From assembly GCA_001584585.1 (NCBI GenBank), contig LSYV01000007.1, positions 842,028-906,027 of the forward strand: a stretch of DNA of 64,000 bases, written 5' to 3'. The notes under the pieces were generated by a model. That model was not told the DNA's origin. It did not search any database and saw nothing but the letters and a program-made list of their open reading frames with translations. Each line of letters opens with the position of its first letter. Within the stretch, counting starts at the first letter, position 1. Below are positions 25,505-47,996 of this stretch, piece after piece. Both the position numbers and the translations under genes were made by a program. The DNA comes from Gonium pectorale. Taxonomy: Eukaryota; Chlorophyta; Chlorophyceae; Chlamydomonadales; Volvocaceae.

Positions 25505-28500
25505 TCACAGTTCAGCACTGCAGCAGCGCCGGTATAGAGGCTGTCGACTTGGGTCCCGGCAGCCCACCGGCGCATCTCCCTTGGAATGAGAGGACTGTGG
25601 GGCCACATCGCTCGATGCGGCCTCCTCACCATTTGCCTGTGACCCGTGCCCTGGCGGCGAGACGACGTAGCCGCTGCCGCCAGCTACCTCCTGCTGCTTC
25701 GAACGCTCTGGCGAAGCTGAATCGCCGTCCGCTTTGTCTTCCGACCCCGCCTGCTCATCCGCGCTGCCTGCCGATGACAGGCGCCCCGTCGGCACCAGTT
25801 CCAGCTCCAGGCTCGGCCCCTCCCTTCGCATCTCCGCGGCGGTGGCCGCCACGCGAGCGAGCATGAACCTCACCGCCGCCTCGCCACCGCCCCGGAGCCA
25901 CCTGTCGAGCGCCAGGCGGCAGCGCTCCTGGTATGGCTTGCCCGCGACAAGAGAAGACGGGTCCACCGGCGCAGCGGCCTCCTCGTCATCGTCCTGGCCC
26001 GCGCGGGCCTCCTCCAGATCGCCCCCGCCGTGCTCCGCTGCCGCGGCGCCCCGGCGTGCAGTGGCGGCCGGGTCGGGCACGGCGTAGCGCTCGTCGCTCA
26101 GCGGTGCCATGTTCTTCATCCACACGCGGGATAGGGCCGGAGCGTTCGTGCACATTACCTGAGCGGTCGGGCAGCAGGGCGGGCGCTCAGCAGGTCAAGT
26201 GACAGGAGGGCAGGCGATGGCCGTTCATGGCCCAGCAACAGTGTGCGACGCGGCCGTCAGATACAGATACAGATTACAGGCTCCCACAGAGAGGGGTTGC
26301 GTCACGCTGCGAATAGCCAAGCAGGCCGCCGCTCCAAGTAAGGTTACAGAAGGGGTGGCGCCGACGAAGGACCAGCCACTCGGCACGGGGATGGCCGGCG
26401 TTACCGCACAGTGACAGGCCAGTGCAGGGTGCGTTGGCGCTGCGAGGCCAGCCTGGCCCCGCACTACGTGAAGCCAACCCTTCCCAGCACGTACAGTCAG
26501 CGCCTCCTCCGCGCCCTCCGCCCCCAGCCACCAGTCCAGCTCCGGTTGTAGCAGCTCGAGGTCGCGCAGTTGTCGCAGCGCTACCAGATGGCGCAGGTGC
26601 GCCGCGGGGAGCGCACAGCAGTGCAGCCGCAGCAACTGCGGAGGCGGTAGGGAGGGGGCGGTCGGGCGGGCGACGGGTGCCCTGTTGTCGGTCACGCGGG
26701 ACGTTCACCCTCGACCAAAGTCGCGCAACCCCCGCGAGTTGTACACAATTGACTCGCTGCATTCGCCCTGTGCTTGGCGCACGTCCTTCCGTGCACCTCG
26801 CCCGGCAGCTGACTTCGTCGCGCTGTGGCCCCGCTTCTCCCGATTGGGGCCCTCTTGGGATTCCAAACCCCGCATGCACACGCGCAGGACACACCCGCAT
26901 CCCAACTTCCGCATAGGCTTATCCGCCACAGATCGCACCTCCAGCTCCTGGCAGTACTCCCTAAACAGCTCCAGCTCCCCGGCGCCGAGATCCAGACAGC
27001 ACAGACTCAGCATCCGCATCGGCGGCGCTCGGCTGCTCGGCCAGATCGTGTACAGCAGCCGCAGCTCAGCCAGCCAGGCGTGGTGCGGACCCGGGAGCGT
27101 GTGAGCTTGGATGGGCATCCACGAGATATGCGACTCCAAAATGCCGAAAACGTTCAGCCCCGGGTGCCGGCCACCATGCGGTGGTCCCCCCCACAGCAGC
27201 GGAATATCCGCCTCAGCGTCGCCGCCATCACCGGCGCCGGCGGCCATGTTGGTGCCGACTGATTTCCCGCGGGGACAGCCGCTGCTACCACTTCCACCGC
27301 CAGCCGCCCCGCCACTGCTTTCACCGCCTCCGCCGTCGCCGCCGCTGGACCCCAGCAGCAGTGCCGCCAGGGCCCGCATGCGGCTTGCGGCCCAGCGCAG
27401 CTCACCGCTGGGGTCTCCGGGCTCGTGCACCAAGCCAAAGGACAGGAAGCGCGCGTCCCCCCGCTCGGAGGGGTCTCCCAGGCGCAGGTCCAACGGCGAG
27501 GGAGCGGTGATCGGGGAGACGCCAGCTGCGGAACTATGCGCTGTCAGCGGGAGCCGGTACAACTGCGCCAGCTCTCTTAAGCCGAGGAAGTCCTCGGTGG
27601 TGAGCTGCAGCGTTCGGAGCGCCGGCGGGAGCGGGAGAAAGGCAGAAGCCCCGCTGCAGAAGAGAGCGCGCAGGTCGGCAGCCGCAGCCTCCGACATTCT
27701 GGCATCATCAACAGGCCCCGCGGGGGCATCGTAATGATGCCGCTGCTCTGACAGCCGCGGCGTCGACGATGGCGGCGGCTTGAGGTTTTGGACGCGGAGG
27801 AACGTCAGGGCGCTGTGCAGCGATGCCAGCTGGGGCAGGTTGTCGTACGGCAGGTCCAGGCCGCGCAGCTCAAGCGAGCGCAGCTGGGTCATGCTGCCCG
27901 TGTACGACATCAGTAGTGACACCTCCGTCACGAGGTATGCGTACGGCACTAGCTGTATGCAGAGGCGGTGTGGGTCATCGTCGTCAATGGCGAGGCGCTC
28001 ATTGATGCGCGGCTGCAGCGAGAGGCTGCGCAGGTTCGTGAGGCGGCTGAGGGGCTCCAGGGACTCGGCGCCCTGGGGTAAGAGTCTGCCGCCGAGGAGA
28101 TGCAGGCTGGTAAGACCCGTCAGGGAGGCCAGGGCGCCCACCTGTGGCTCGTGCAGCCAGCCTGCAGGGGACATGCGCGAAAGAGGCAAACGTAGCCAAG
28201 CTCTGCACGCCGCTCCAGGCAAACCTGTTCACTCCAGGCAATCCATCCCTAGTTTCAGAGCTGACCGCGCTACCTCGCGCTTACCCTTAAGTTCCTTCGT
28301 GGCAAATGGCGCATCCATGCCCCGTATCCTGAGATCCGTCAGGCTCCTCCAGCGCCCAGCGGCACCCAGTAGCGGCCGCCAGTCCGGCGCAATGGGCGAC
28401 ATCCAGAGCGTCCTCAGGCGCGGGGCCGCAGCTTCCAGCAAGTCCTGGACGACCTCCAACTGCGTCCCCGTGAACTTGACTTCCTCGTTCCGGTCGTGGT

Positions 28501-29197
28501 CGTAGCGCTCATCGAGCAGGAGCCGCAACTCCAACAGCCGCGGCGTCACCCCGGCGTCCAGCCCGGCCGCCAGGAGCCGCCCCGGCAGACGGCCGCGCAC
28601 CGTGAGCTGGCGGACGGAGGCCCCAACGGCGCGCAGGATCTGCAGTCTGGGTTGGTAAGTGGGTCACCGGGCTGAGTTTCGGTGGGATGCTGTCCTTTAT
28701 CGCAAGCTGCGTGCTGTCGGCGGAGTAAACGTGGACCATCGCGTGAGTTTTCTGAAAGGTTACGGTCACCTGTGAGACATCGTTAATTCCCAACCTCCGG
28801 CCTCCGGCCAGCGCCCCTGGCTACAGCAGGGCCCACAACCCGTGTTTGTCCCAACCACCCAGCCGCCTTACGTGTGAGCAAGATCGGCTGTTCGACCTTC
28901 CGCCGACCTGCTCAATGAGATGGTGAGGCGGCCCGGCGCACAGCCCCGAGACAGCATGCGCCTCAGGGCCGCCATGCCGCAGCGGTCCAGCGGCAGCGCC
29001 CGCTCCTCCAGTGGCCAACTGAAGTGCAGCTCGCTGCGGTGCAGGTCGAACAGCCGGCGGCACTCACGGCAGCAGGCGCGGACGGCGCCGCCGCAGCCCC
29101 CCTCCTCATGCAACGCCTCCCACAGGCGCGGACAGGTGCCAAGGGCATCTAGCAGGCCCGCTGGCCCGGGTCTTCGCATGGCCACGGCAACAGGCAA
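25505..29197 (-). CDS. LRR protein with F-box-like N-terminus, family copy A (intact)
   Basis: Function unknown. Exons 29197-28872, 28646-28285, 28161-26939, 26635-26495 and 26158-25505 join in phase without a stop to 901 residues. The same borders are seen in copy D, which supports them. Residues ~1-110 form a Cys-rich helical module (VRACCRECRRLFDLH, then FSWPLEERALPLDR) reminiscent of the back half of an F-box; this is inference. Leucine-rich repeats follow, irregular in spacing: LASLTGLTSLHLLGGRL, LSRLTNLRSLSLQPR, MTQLRSLELRGLDLPYD, and in exon 4 LRHLVALRQLRDLELLQ. Exon 5 has a DERYAVPDPAATARR module, a helical stretch (RWLRGGGEAAVRFMLARV) and an acidic/Ser tail. No signal peptide or membrane segment. 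The start could also be the Met at 29179. The only undamaged copy of four. Confidence 0.8.
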
Positions 29198-30368
29198 GCC
29201 TCAAATTCAGGAGTCGGGAGGGATGGGAAGAAAGATTTGCCAACACGTGCCCAACGCTTGCGCGACTGTGCTGCTTTGGTATGTGGCTCAACGGCAGTAC
29301 TTGTCCGTGGGTGGGCCGGAGCCGGTGTTCGGGGCGAGGAGTGCGGCGCCCGCGCTTCTCGCCAGCTTCGGCCACCTTCGGCGTATATCGCATCCAGAAA
29401 GCTCACGCTAATACAGCCTGCCAGAGGCCGTGATATCAAGCATCGGATGGTCAGAAAAATGTCCTCGAGGTTACTCCAGCCATTGGACTTCAGTTCAGTC
29501 CCGCGCATCGAAGACAACCGCCACAACCACCAACGGCTGGTGCCGATGCTTCGTGATGCTCAGTTGCTCACCCGGTGCTGAACCGTCCTGCCGACGGCTA
29601 GGGTAGGGTGATGCCGGTCATCCCTGTTTCCTTCCACAGGGGTTATGACGCTGCACGCAAGACTTTATTTGATGCACGGAGGCTGCCATGGGAGGGGAAC
29701 AAGACGGGCCAATCAAGAATGGCTGGGGGCAGCATTCAGCCTGGCCCTGCCTTGGGCTTAAAGACACCGTTCCGCATACCGTGTAGAGTCCGTTCATTGT
29801 CTTGCGCGGCTCCTGTCCGGCAACGCTACGACCTTTGCGTTGCACCTAACCCGTCTGCAATGCTGGAAAAAAGAGAAATCTGCAGAGAAGCAGAGAATCT
29901 GCGGAGTGTTTGCATCCTGACGATGATGACGCCTCGCTCGTGCCGCCAATGAGAGTATGAGACACATTACGCATGGCTAGCAAGCAGGGACCCACGGGTC
30001 AGCGAGATGCCGCGGTGCTTACGTATCTTCACCTTCAACACCAAGCCCGAGGGATGGTTGGAGCTGCTGCGGTGCGATTATGACCTTGACCCTGGGAGCC
30101 CCAAACCTGCAGAGTGCAGACGTGTCTGCCTGCCCCTCGGCCAGGTATACATCGCCGACCAGTGCTGCCACGAAAGCGCGCCAAGCCTTAGGGTAAGTGT
30201 TTTGTTTTGTATGCGGCGGCATACAAACGACTCAAAGTCTGACCAAGAGCTGTCGCAAAGCTGCAAGAGCTCGCCCTCGCGGTGTGGCGAGGCCTCCCAG
30301 TGGCCCTCACCCTCACCCACTCCATCCTCTACCGCCACCACTTACGCACCCGCCTCCGCCTCTCCCTC
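29198..30368. other. Intergenic between LRR copies A and B
   Basis: About 1.2 kb with no recognisable exon; includes the copy A promoter. The 5' edge of the B tail exon lies just beyond it. Confidence 0.4.
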
Positions 30369-33294
30369 TCACTCGTCAGCATCCTCGTCCTCATCGCTGT
30401 CGTCATCGCCATCCTCATCCCCATCGTCGTTGTTGGCCTCCTCCTCCCTCCCACTGCCGTCTACCGACGGCTCGGACGATTGCTCCGTCGGCACCAGTTC
30501 CAGCTCCAGGCTCAGCCTCTCCCTCCGCACCGCCGCAGCGGAGGCAGCACCGTCACCGCCGCCTCGCCGCCGCCCCGGAGCCACCTGTAGCGCGCCCGGC
30601 GGCAGCGCTCCTCCTGCTGCGCGCCCGGGACAGTGTTAGGGGTGACGGGCACGGGTCCACACCACCGCCCCGTCCCGCTTCGGCCTCTCCTGGGTCACCT
30701 GTGCCATGTTCCGCCGCAGGACAGCCGCAGGATCCGTACCCGGCGGCCTGCTGGCACGCCAGCTTGCGGCGGTGGCCGGGTCGGGCACGGCGAACCGCTC
30801 GTCAACCCACGGTGGCACTTTATCCATGAAGATCATGGAGGATGCCGGCGCTTTCAAGCACAGGGCCTATGGGTGGGCAGCGGAGCGTTTGGGGTGTACG
30901 ATGGGTCAAACGGAGGGAGCGGCACCGGTTTAAAGCGAAGTCACTGTGCATCGCGGATCGACAGCCCTACGCGACGGCCAGGTGGGTGGGCCAAGCAGCA
31001 CATACTCGGGGCGTCAGGCGTCAGGTGCGAGCGGGTCCGGCGTGCACACAGGCGGGCCGCGAAGGCTATGGCTGTTGGAGGATACGCCTGTGGTGCCACT
31101 GATTCGTCGTGAGATGCACTCGCCAGTGCAAAATGACCAACAATGTGCAGCCCTTGATGCTGGCCGCCGCAGGGCGGGCCGCTGGCGGCGGGACGTCCAC
31201 CTCTGCCAGACAGCGACCAGGAGTGAGGGCACCACCAGCAGTGTCGGTGGTGCCGTCAACCCCTCCTCCTCCTCCGCTGGACCCCAGCAGCAGTGCCGCC
31301 AGGGCCCGCATGCGGCTTGCGGCCCAGCGCAGCTCACCGCTGGGGTCTCCGGGCTCGTATACCAGGTTGAAGCACAGGGGCCCCACGTCCCCAGGTACGT
31401 CGGGGTCTCTTTAGGCGCAGTTCCAGCTGCGGAGCGAAGCCCGAGGAGCTACCGCCTGCAGCTGCGGCGCCCGACCCAGCCTTGCCAGCTCGCGCAGCGG
31501 AAGGATATCCTCTGTGGTGAGCTGCAGCGTCCGCAGCGCCGGCAAAATCGGGATGAGGGTGGGGTCTCCACTGTGCATGAGCGCTTGCGACCCTCGCTCC
31601 TCCTCCTCCTCCTCGGGTGGCGGCGGCGCGGAGAGCTTTCTGAAGCGGAGGCGCGTCATGCCAAGGTGCAGCGTGGCCAGGCGGTGTAGGCAGTCGTGCG
31701 GTATGCCGACTCCGCGCAGCTCCAGCGAGCGCAGCTGAGTCATGCCGGCGGTGTACGAGAGCAGCCGTGACGTCTCCCGTACGATATGACGGTATGGCAA
31801 CTGCATGTATATTACGATGACGTGTCCAAAGAGGTCCTCTCAGTATAAGTGTTGCTGGGCGTTGCGGGGCTGCAGCGACAGGCTGCGCAGGTTGCCGAGG
31901 CGGCTGAGGGGCTCCAGGGGCTCGGCGCCTTAGGGCAGGAGGTACCTGCGGTGCAGGCTGGTAAGGCCCGTCAGAGACGCCAGGGCGCACGGGTGCGGCT
32001 CCTGCAGCACACCTGCTCGAAGGAGATAGATACGCGGGCAATTCCGTTACTATCTATGTTATGTTATGTTACATCCGCCTAAAGGCGGGTGTCCTCACGA
32101 GCCATAAGGTCCAGGACACGCCGTCTCTCTTCCGAAACTATGCCCCTTTCTGCCATCTCAGAATCAAATACAGGCGCCAGTTCGAAAATGATGTAGAACC
32201 GCACCAGCCTGCAGCCCGTTGGGCCTTGGGCTAGGCGATCGAAATGCTTCCGTGATCCCGTCCCATAAAGTCCAAGGCCCGCTCCCGCAAAGAATTTCCG
32301 CCCCGTTGCGGGCCCCGCACCCCTCCCCGTGTACTTACCACCAACGCGCCGGTCGCGCCTACCGTCTTCCACAGCCGTCCTGCTGGTGGTGATGACTATG
32401 TCACGGCCCGGCATCCTGAGCTCGTAAGGCTCTCCAAGCACCCAGCAGCACCCAGCAGCAGCAGCCAGTCCGGCGTGACAGGCCACATCCAGAGTGTCCA
32501 GCAAGTCCTGGACGACCTTCAACTGCGTCCCCATGAACTTGACATCCTCGTCCCAGTCGTATTCGAAGCGCCCATTGAGCAGGAGCCGCAATTCCAACAG
32601 TTGCGGCATCGCCCCAGCGTCCAACCCCGCCGGGAGCCGCCCCGGCAGGCGGCCGCGCAGCGTGAGCCGGCGGACAGAGCCCCGGCTGCGTGCAGGATCT
32701 GCACTGCTGCAGCCTGTGTTGGTCGCGTATGGGCGGGAGCAGCTCGTCCGTGCATGGCCGATGAGTAGGGAATGGCATGTGATGCCCAAGCAGTGATCGG
32801 AAAATGTAGTTGGACGCACTGCTGACGGCGGAGATGTAATCTACAGCTTGGACACAGGGCACAGACAGACACCGGCAAGCTTGAGGTGAACCAAAGCCCG
32901 TCGACTAATGCTCATCCCGCTGGCGCACGCAACGCAGCCCACACAGGACTCAAGGGGGTCTGGCTGCCGAATCAGGGACCGCGCAACTCCCGGTGGCCCA
33001 ACCACCCGACCGCCTTACGAATGCACCATTTCCGCCCGCCGACCCGCCTAAAAAGATCTTAAGGCGGGCCGGCGCGCAGCCCCGAGACAACGTGCGCCTC
33101 AGGGCCAACACGCTGCGGCGGTCCAGCGGCCGCGCCCGCCCCTCCAGTGGCCAACTGAAGCGCAGCTCGCTGCGGTGCAGGTCGAACAGCCGTCCTCCGC
33201 AGCCATCCTCCTCATGCAGCGCCTCCCACAGGCGCGGGCAGGCACCCAGGGCGTCTAGCAGGCCCGCTGCCGCTAGGTTGAGGGCTCCGTTCAT
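30369..33294 (-). pseudogene. LRR family copy B, decayed
   Basis: Same module order as copy A. Exon 1 is at 33294-33020 (GLLDALGACPRLWEALHEED), with an in-frame loss of the ACCREC part. Exon 2 is near 32705-32400 (RLTLRGRLPGRLPAGLDAG), LRR exons at about 32010-31070, and the C-terminal exon near 30840-30369 (VDERFAVPDPATA; LELELVPTEQSSEP). Damage relative to A: a one-base loss near 32680 shifts frame in exon 2; CAG has become TAA at 31930-31932 (LLP stop GAEPLE); frame is lost again around 32430 and in the last exon; exon 4 was not found. A conserved donor (gtaaggcgg) survives after exon 1. A functional truncated product is possible but unlikely. Confidence 0.75.
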
Positions 33295-34774
33295 GACGCA
33301 AGTGGAGTTCTGGTGACGGGGTGGATTTCGGCGGCACTGCCGATGCGACGTTGCAGGTTACCAAGCTGATTACCCAGCGGGTGTTGCAGCTGGGCGTTAT
33401 GGCGTTGGGGCGCGCGACCCCTCATACGAGCCCCTCGCAAATGATAGAAATAAAAGCGCGCACGCAGCGAAGGACCGCGCCGACTGGTGCAGCTGGTGCG
33501 AAGCGCTGCTTGCCCTCCTCGCTAGCTTTAACCGGCGTATAGATGGAGCCCCTAGGGCAACCAAAGCCCACAAATGATGCATTGTTGATTCGTGCCGTGT
33601 CCCGTGGGTCGCTATCGGTCAGCCAACCGCTTTCGGTTTCGCGGAAGTGTCAAGGGAGCGCATTGGGACTGCGATCGCGTGGAAGGGCCTAAGCCCCTTG
33701 CCACCTTTGCCGGGCGCAATGGTAGTCAAGGAGCTCGAACTGTCCCAAAGTAGACCGAAGCCATGGTCGTCGGCACCGCCCTCCTGCTTCTGGCTGCCGG
33801 ACCGACGTGCCTCCGCTAGCCTTCCCAGCACATCATCCCATCAGATCACCCCTAAACCTGGTCGCCGTACAATATGTAGTGGCCCATGTGAGGGCATCTA
33901 GGCCACCCGCACGTACGGTGTTGACAGGCCTCCTCATAACATGGCTGCCTCTCGACAGGCCCTGCGCCTTCCATATGTAGCTGCTACTCAATTCGTCGCT
34001 GCCAGTGCCGACGTCTTATGCTCTCAGTCAACATGCTCCCAACGCCCCTCAGCCGGCCTGTGCACCCCTTTACCTCCATCTCCCGCCGCATAGCAGCTGG
34101 CATGGCGGGCTGCATGTTACAAAGCCATGCGGTGGCCAAATGAGTGCAACGTAACACAAAACCGCAACAGGAACGTTGCCTTATCATGGCGTCCGCCCTT
34201 GCTCTTTGCTACGCTGCGCAGCACCACGCGAGTGCCTCTCTAGGGAGGCGTGACATAAGGGCAGTGTGCACTCTATGCCCCAGCAGGGCAGTGCTACCTC
34301 TGCATGGCACCATACGCACGTGCGACGGGACAACCGTAATCCTCGTTGATCCTCGAAACAGAAGCCGAGGCAAAGGAACCTCTCGACGGGACTGTCAGAA
34401 GACCGCATCCAGTAAGCTCTTAGCCCTCAGCAAATCTTCCCGCTTAATCCCTCATCACGTCATCAGCGGGCACCTGCAACAACCATCCTCCGAACCGATG
34501 TACCGCGGGTCGACATCAACCGCTCGCATATGTACCCGTTACTCAAAGAGCTCCCGTGGACAGCGTGCGCCTCCCCTCCGGTCCCAGCCCCGCACAGGCC
34601 CTGGCTGTGGCCTTGTTGGCCGCAGCGAGCCTCCCGCACAGCTTTGGCGGCAACGTACAACCGCTTCAAACGCCACACCCGCAACTCCAAACGCGCATCA
34701 GGGCGCTCAATCTTAGCCTTCACGCCCGCCGCGGCCGTCGCGTCCAGCGCCCCGTGGGCATACGCCCACAGCGC
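33295..34774. other. Intergenic: LRR copy B 5' flank / DHX16 3' UTR
   Basis: About 1.5 kb. The DHX16 poly(A) candidate lies at 34117-34121, so the part to the right is probably its 3' UTR. A 190-codon plus-strand open frame (34144-34716) lies opposite that UTR and resembles nothing known. Confidence 0.45.
34117..34121 (-). terminator. Candidate TGTAA poly(A) signal of DHX16
   Basis: Minus-strand TGTAA about 655 bases after the DHX16 stop. Confidence 0.35.
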
Positions 34775-44298
<9,524 letters not shown>

Positions 44299-45051
44299 GT
44301 ACAGTCACCGGCTGGGGGCCCCGGACGCCGCCCAACACCTTGCCCGTCCTTGCGGCTCCTGTCAGCGTTGGGGCAGGCCAACCCCCGCCTGATCTTGGTG
44401 CCGGGTTGGCGCGTGTATGCGACGCGGTCGCCGACAGGATCGGGTACAAGGAGGACGGGCCCTTAGTACAGGACTAGTTGATTAAAAGCCCGTGAAGATG
44501 AGCAAAGAGCCTCTGCCGAGGCTGGTCGAGAGGGGCAAGCTGGTGCGCAACTTGTCCAGACGGAGGCCGCAGGCATTGCGTCCACTACTTAAAGCGTCTA
44601 ATCGTGTCTTATTGTGATATTCGTCTACCTCTTTACAGTGCCCAGAACTGGAACTGATCGTACCTCGCTGGCTCCAGCCCTTCTCCAACACCTTCTTTTG
44701 GGACGATGGCCCAAGCTGCCCGGATAACCGGGCCTCTTCCAATTCACCTGCCGACCTGCTGGCCCCTCAACCCTCAAACCGATGCTGCGTGTTGAAAGGA
44801 TGTCTTGCCAGGTCCCCTCTTGATTCCCGCAAATCTTATGTAACAAACGCTGCGCTGGGAAACGGCCGCTTTGCTGGCATAGACGCAGCTTCCTCCAGCA
44901 AATCGTGGTCAACTGTCGATGACCGCTCTTTCGGCGGACGCTGGATTTTATATCATCAACGCTGAGCACAAATAGTGGTTTCTCGTGGCGCAGAACGGCT
45001 TGCGGGTGTAGCCACTGCAGGGGCTCACAGCTTGCCCAGCAGTCGCACGTC
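44299..45051. promoter_or_regulatory. Divergent region, DHX16 / MIF4G gene
   Basis: 753 bases between two divergent start codons. Should contain both promoters; an upstream non-coding exon of the MIF4G gene is possible. A 142-codon minus-strand open frame here has no family resemblance. Confidence 0.4.
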
Positions 45052-47996
45052 ATGGCTCCCTGTCTAGCAGCGTCTGCGCCGCTTGTGACTGAAGCAAGTC
45101 AGCAGGAGGCGGTCACGTCCTGTTTACAGCGCCTGAGGCCAGGTCACTTTCAGGCCAAGCGTCTCGCGTTCGAAATCAGGGAAGTTGGTAAGTAAGGAGA
45201 GGCGGTGATGGAGCTTCTTATGGCTGAGAGCTTTTGCGTTGCGGCTACTTTGGCACTCCGGACGTACACGGCGACCACTTGGCTGGTTTTGCTCCTGTTC
45301 CGTGCCACGCAGGGTTCACCCCAGCGGGCACCCTCGACACACTGCAGCTCCTTGTGAGGCTAATCTACGAGCGTGCCGTGTTGAATCCCGAGTGCTATGC
45401 CGCTCCCTGCGCGGCGCTGTGCTGCTCCCTGACCCTGATTCTTCCAAACTTCAAGCCTCCGGGCGCCGTGACTGAGAGTGAGAAGGCCAAGCGCATTGAC
45501 TTCCGTCAGACATTGCTGAACCTCTGCCAGCGAGAGTTCCAGTTGGCCTCGGCGCCATCGGGAATCGATGGGGCCGCCAAGCCACTCGGCAGCCTCCTTG
45601 GAACGCTGCTGTTCCTGGCGCACCTCTACCTGCAGCGGCTCCTGACCGACAGGTCAGTGCTTGCCAAGAGGACGTACGTGCATTAGTTATATATCCGCAT
45701 GTGTCGGCCTAAGCACTTGGGGCCACGTTGCTTATTGGCGCGTGAATAAGGCTCCTCTGGCTGTTCTGCCCCAACAGGATCATGCTTTCGTGCCTGGTGA
45801 TGGTCGCCTCCGGCGCCCACAGCGGGGGCAACGATCAGGGGCCGAGCGCAAGCGGAGGGCAGCAGCGGATCGAGTGCCTGGTGAATGCGCTTACAGTTGC
45901 TGGACGCCAGGTTAGTCGTCAAGTGTAGGGCAGCAAAATAATATGCAACCGGGTCCCAGTCACCCTCCTCTTGGATACCTAGGTGGTTATAGTTCCAAAC
46001 GGTGTGCGATTGATTTGCTAAAAGCTACATCGACCCACATCCTGCCCGCTTAACATTACCATCGGTGCATGGGCACTGTAGCTCTCGCGGTCCAATATGT
46101 ACCCTAGAAGCGTACCTATCACAACACCAGGTGACAACTCCGCCCGTGCCTTTCTGGGTGCAGCTGGACGAATGCCTAACGGAGCAGCATCGGCCCCTGC
46201 TGGATGGCCTGTACGAGCAGCTGCAAGGCTACAGTAGCGGGAAGGTGCTGACGGCCGAGCTGGAGGCTTCGGTAACAAAACTTTTCGAGCTCCGGGGAAA
46301 GGGCTGGGCGTCCAGCGCACCATCCGGGAACACATGGTCGCCACCATCCGCGGCGCCTGCACCAAACGGCTACGGTGCAGGGACCAGCGACTCCGGAAAG
46401 CCGCTTCCGCCCCGCCCATTTAGCTCCGGCGGTGCGGCATTTCCTCCGGGCTGGAGGAACGGTGTCAGCGTCAGCGGCGCGGCCCTGCCGCTAGGGGCGA
46501 CGGCCGCTGCGCGACGGTCCGCAGCAGCTGCGTCAACAGCGTCCGGACCAGAGCCACCTGCGCAGAGCTGTGGGTCCCGGAATCCCCTGTCGAGGCGAGT
46601 GTCAAGCAGCGGCAGTATGGTCAGCGCAGGACTGAAGCGGGGATCGTGCCAAAATCTGGAGGGGCTGTGGGACCTGTCATGGGAAACCTACAACGAGGTC
46701 AAGGGGCAGATACTGGCGCAGCCTGTCGTCGACTCGCCGGCGACGCTGGAGGTGCGCTTGGATGTTGTGGACAGAGCGGCGAAGTGCGAACGCACTCGCA
46801 GCGTGATGCTCCAGTGTTCTGCCATCGATGCAAAAGACTGGATGCAGCACTGCAGTCATGCGCATGACATTCTCCCCGACGCACCGGATGCACTTACCTA
46901 CTCGTTCTATGTCATTATTTCTGACCGACCTGCATTTCTGGTCCTTTGCTAGGCCATGGCGGACGAGCTGATCGAGTCGGCCGTAGCCGCCTCAGGCGGT
47001 GACGCTGAGTACCCATGCTGGCGAGCGCGCCTGCAGCAGCCGGACTCGCTCGCCGAGGGCTCGTCGGCCGGGCCGGAAGAGCTTTCGCACGCCGCTGGCG
47101 CATCGCTTACAGACGAGGAGTGGGCAATGCGTGTGCAAGAGCAGTGGGAGGAGCAGGCACGGTCGTGCGACATCTACGTGCGGCTGTGCGCGGACGCGCT
47201 GCAGCAAATGAGCACCGTGACTCCCGCATCCGCTCCCTCTAGTCCGGACGGCGCAAGCTCTTGCGGCGACTGCAACGGCCGCATTTCCGCTCCTACCGCA
47301 GTTACTGGGTCCGGCTCGCCAGCCAATGGGTCCCCTCCGGTGCCCGCAGCAGCGGCTGGCGCCTTTGCAGAGACAGGTCGCACCTTCCGGCGCTTGCTGC
47401 TATCGTCAGCACAGGTGCATTTCGAGCGTGCCCTGGCTGCGCTGGCGCCTGCAGCGCCGTCGCGCTCATCGTCGCCTCCGCCTACCGGATCAGGGCCAGA
47501 CAAAGCCGCATCTTGTGGCACGGGGGCTGCAATTGAGACGCCTTCTTCGCCGGGTTTCGCGGACCGACTGGCTAACGCCACTTCACCGCACGGGGGCACC
47601 GCTGAGGAGCATCGCCAGGGAGGAGCAGCATCGCCCAGCTGGGGCGATATGCCTGAGGTGCGGCCAGATGCCGCTACGGTGCTGCCCCGCGCACGCGGCG
47701 TCTGCCACCTTATGCTCGGGCTGCTTCGATACGGCGTGCTGACGCCGCGCATCGTGCTAAGTGCTGCAGCGGCCATGGCGGACGGCGCGGCAGCAGGCTC
47801 CGACGGCTGCTTCCAGTGCGCCTGTATACTGCTCGCTGGAGCGGGGAAGCAGGCGGGCATCTTCAAGGTTGCGGAAGCTGCCGCCTTCGAGTCCCTGGCA
47901 AAGCGGCTTCAATGCCTTGCGGATGCCCCTGGAGGCGACGGACAGCTCCGCGTTCGCTTGGTGGCGTGGATGGTCGGTTGCATCCGCGCCAGATGA
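45052..47996 (+). CDS. Protein with two MIF4G-like (HEAT) domains
   Basis: eIF4G/UPF2-type scaffold fold. Exons 45052-45187, 45313-45652, 45778-45910, 46164 to about 46778, and 46953-47996; about 755 residues. Domain 1 starts at the N-terminus: LDTLQLLVRLIYERAVLNPE, FRQTLLNLCQREFQ, LLFLAHLYLQRLLTDRIM, ECLVNALTVAGRQLDE and ASVTKLFELRGKGW. These are the standard MIF4G helices. A Ser/Pro linker follows. Domain 2 is more diverged: NEVKGQILAQPVVDSPATLE, CDIYVRLCADALQQM, FRRLLLSSAQVHFERAL, GVCHLMLGLLRYGVLTPRIV and CACILLAGAGKQ, with a long insertion before the last part. No MA3 domain or eIF4E-binding motif seen. The exon 4 donor is unresolved: no GT fits well, and a GC at 46779 keeps frame. eIF4G paralogue or UPF2/CBP80 relative are alternatives. 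Confidence 0.75.

Noticed and set aside
30007..30639. 210-codon plus-strand open frame
   Set aside because: Right half is the complement of the copy B tail exon; left half has no coding signature.
34144..34716. 190-codon plus-strand open frame
   Set aside because: Opposite the DHX16 3' UTR; composition not protein-like.
44625..45053. 142-codon minus-strand open frame
   Set aside because: In the divergent region, no family match, overlaps the ATG of the MIF4G gene.
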